DNA from: Triangularia verruculosa | Taxonomy: Eukaryota > Ascomycota > Sordariomycetes > Sordariales > Podosporaceae | Length of the DNA: 43,275 bases | Direction: 5' to 3' | NCBI GenBank assembly: GCA_033296885.1 | Contig: MU864065.1 | Span: 1-43,275 of the forward strand | In this document: positions 43,187 to 43,275 of the stretch, in pieces | Layout: each line of letters opens with the position of its first letter | Numbering within the stretch: the stretch's first letter is position 1 | Program-made: the position numbers and the translations under genes | The notes under the pieces: generated by a model | The model's input: the letters and a program-made list of their open reading frames with translations, nothing else | Databases searched by the model: none | Told to the model about the DNA's origin: nothing

Positions 43187-43275
43187 TTGATTGAATGGAT
43201 GGAGGGGTATGTTTGAGGTGAAGACTGAAATGTGAGGGGAGTGATGATAAAAATATAGGCCCATAACCGGAGGGA

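Larger units (their letters stand above)
42221..43275. other. Non-coding right end of window
   Basis: The sec24 3' UTR followed by intergenic DNA. It contains a G-quadruplex motif (42277-42300), a 14-G run (43173-43186) and a CG alternation near 43144-43153. No gene is supported; the short frames are repeat-driven. Confidence 0.7.

Noticed and set aside
1..43275. CRISPR array, transposon, secondary-metabolite cluster or RIP-mutated block
   Set aside because: There are no regularly spaced repeats, no transposase or reverse transcriptase signature, no synthase genes and no AT-rich degenerate block; the genes are core functions.

Overview
The window is chromosomal DNA from a filamentous ascomycete, most likely a sordariomycete (Sordariales-like). 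The evidence is many short introns (about 54-90 nt, GT..AG, often with CTAAC/CTGAC-type branch sites), intergenic microsatellites, GC-rich codon use, and a set of conserved fungal housekeeping genes. I see no transposon, no AT-rich RIP-type block, no tRNA or rRNA gene, and no secondary-metabolite or defence cluster. This is ordinary gene-dense core genome.

Layout, left to right: microsatellite-rich flank (1-965); SKN7-type response regulator/HSF transcription factor (966-3508, -); a 2.8 kb non-coding upstream region; a single-pass membrane protein with long disordered parts (6307-8568, -); 1.6 kb divergent intergenic region; an unrecognised fungal protein with an inferred spliced 5' microexon (10180-12302, +); a giant coiled-coil CM1/Mto1-ApsB-type gamma-tubulin-complex recruiter (12791-17196, -); a HAUS1-like augmin subunit (17763-18773, +); SPIN90/Ldb17/Dip1 actin regulator (19128-20797, -); LRO1/PDAT acyltransferase (21515-23467, -); NatC catalytic subunit NAA30/Mak3 (24443-25110, +); a DUF1917/Bles03-like protein (25661-26753, -); DPH7/Rrt2 WD40 diphthine methylesterase (27205-28507, +); exportin-5/Msn5 with ten exons (29302-33624, +); a Zn(II)2Cys6 transcription factor (34904-37066, +); a small single-pass membrane protein (37577-37968, -); COPII coat subunit Sec24 (39228-42220, +); and a non-coding right end.

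The genes work mostly in separate pathways: stress signalling (Skn7), cytoskeleton (ApsB/Mto1, HAUS1, Ldb17), lipid storage (Lro1), translation-factor and protein modification (Naa30, Dph7), nuclear export (Msn5) and ER export (Sec24). The one link I find worth testing is the head-to-head pair of a gamma-tubulin-complex recruiter and a putative augmin subunit sharing a 566 bp CCAAT-containing promoter. Both products would act in microtubule nucleation.

I did not find a clearly new biological system. Points worth a second look are mostly gene-structure and nucleic-acid features: a probable GC-AG intron, several stop-free 3n introns, a 17-nt microexon inside the Skn7 DNA-binding domain, a 3-codon terminal exon in sec24, and a four-run G-quadruplex motif after sec24. 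All exon boundaries were read by eye from splice signals and reading frame and have not been checked against transcripts.
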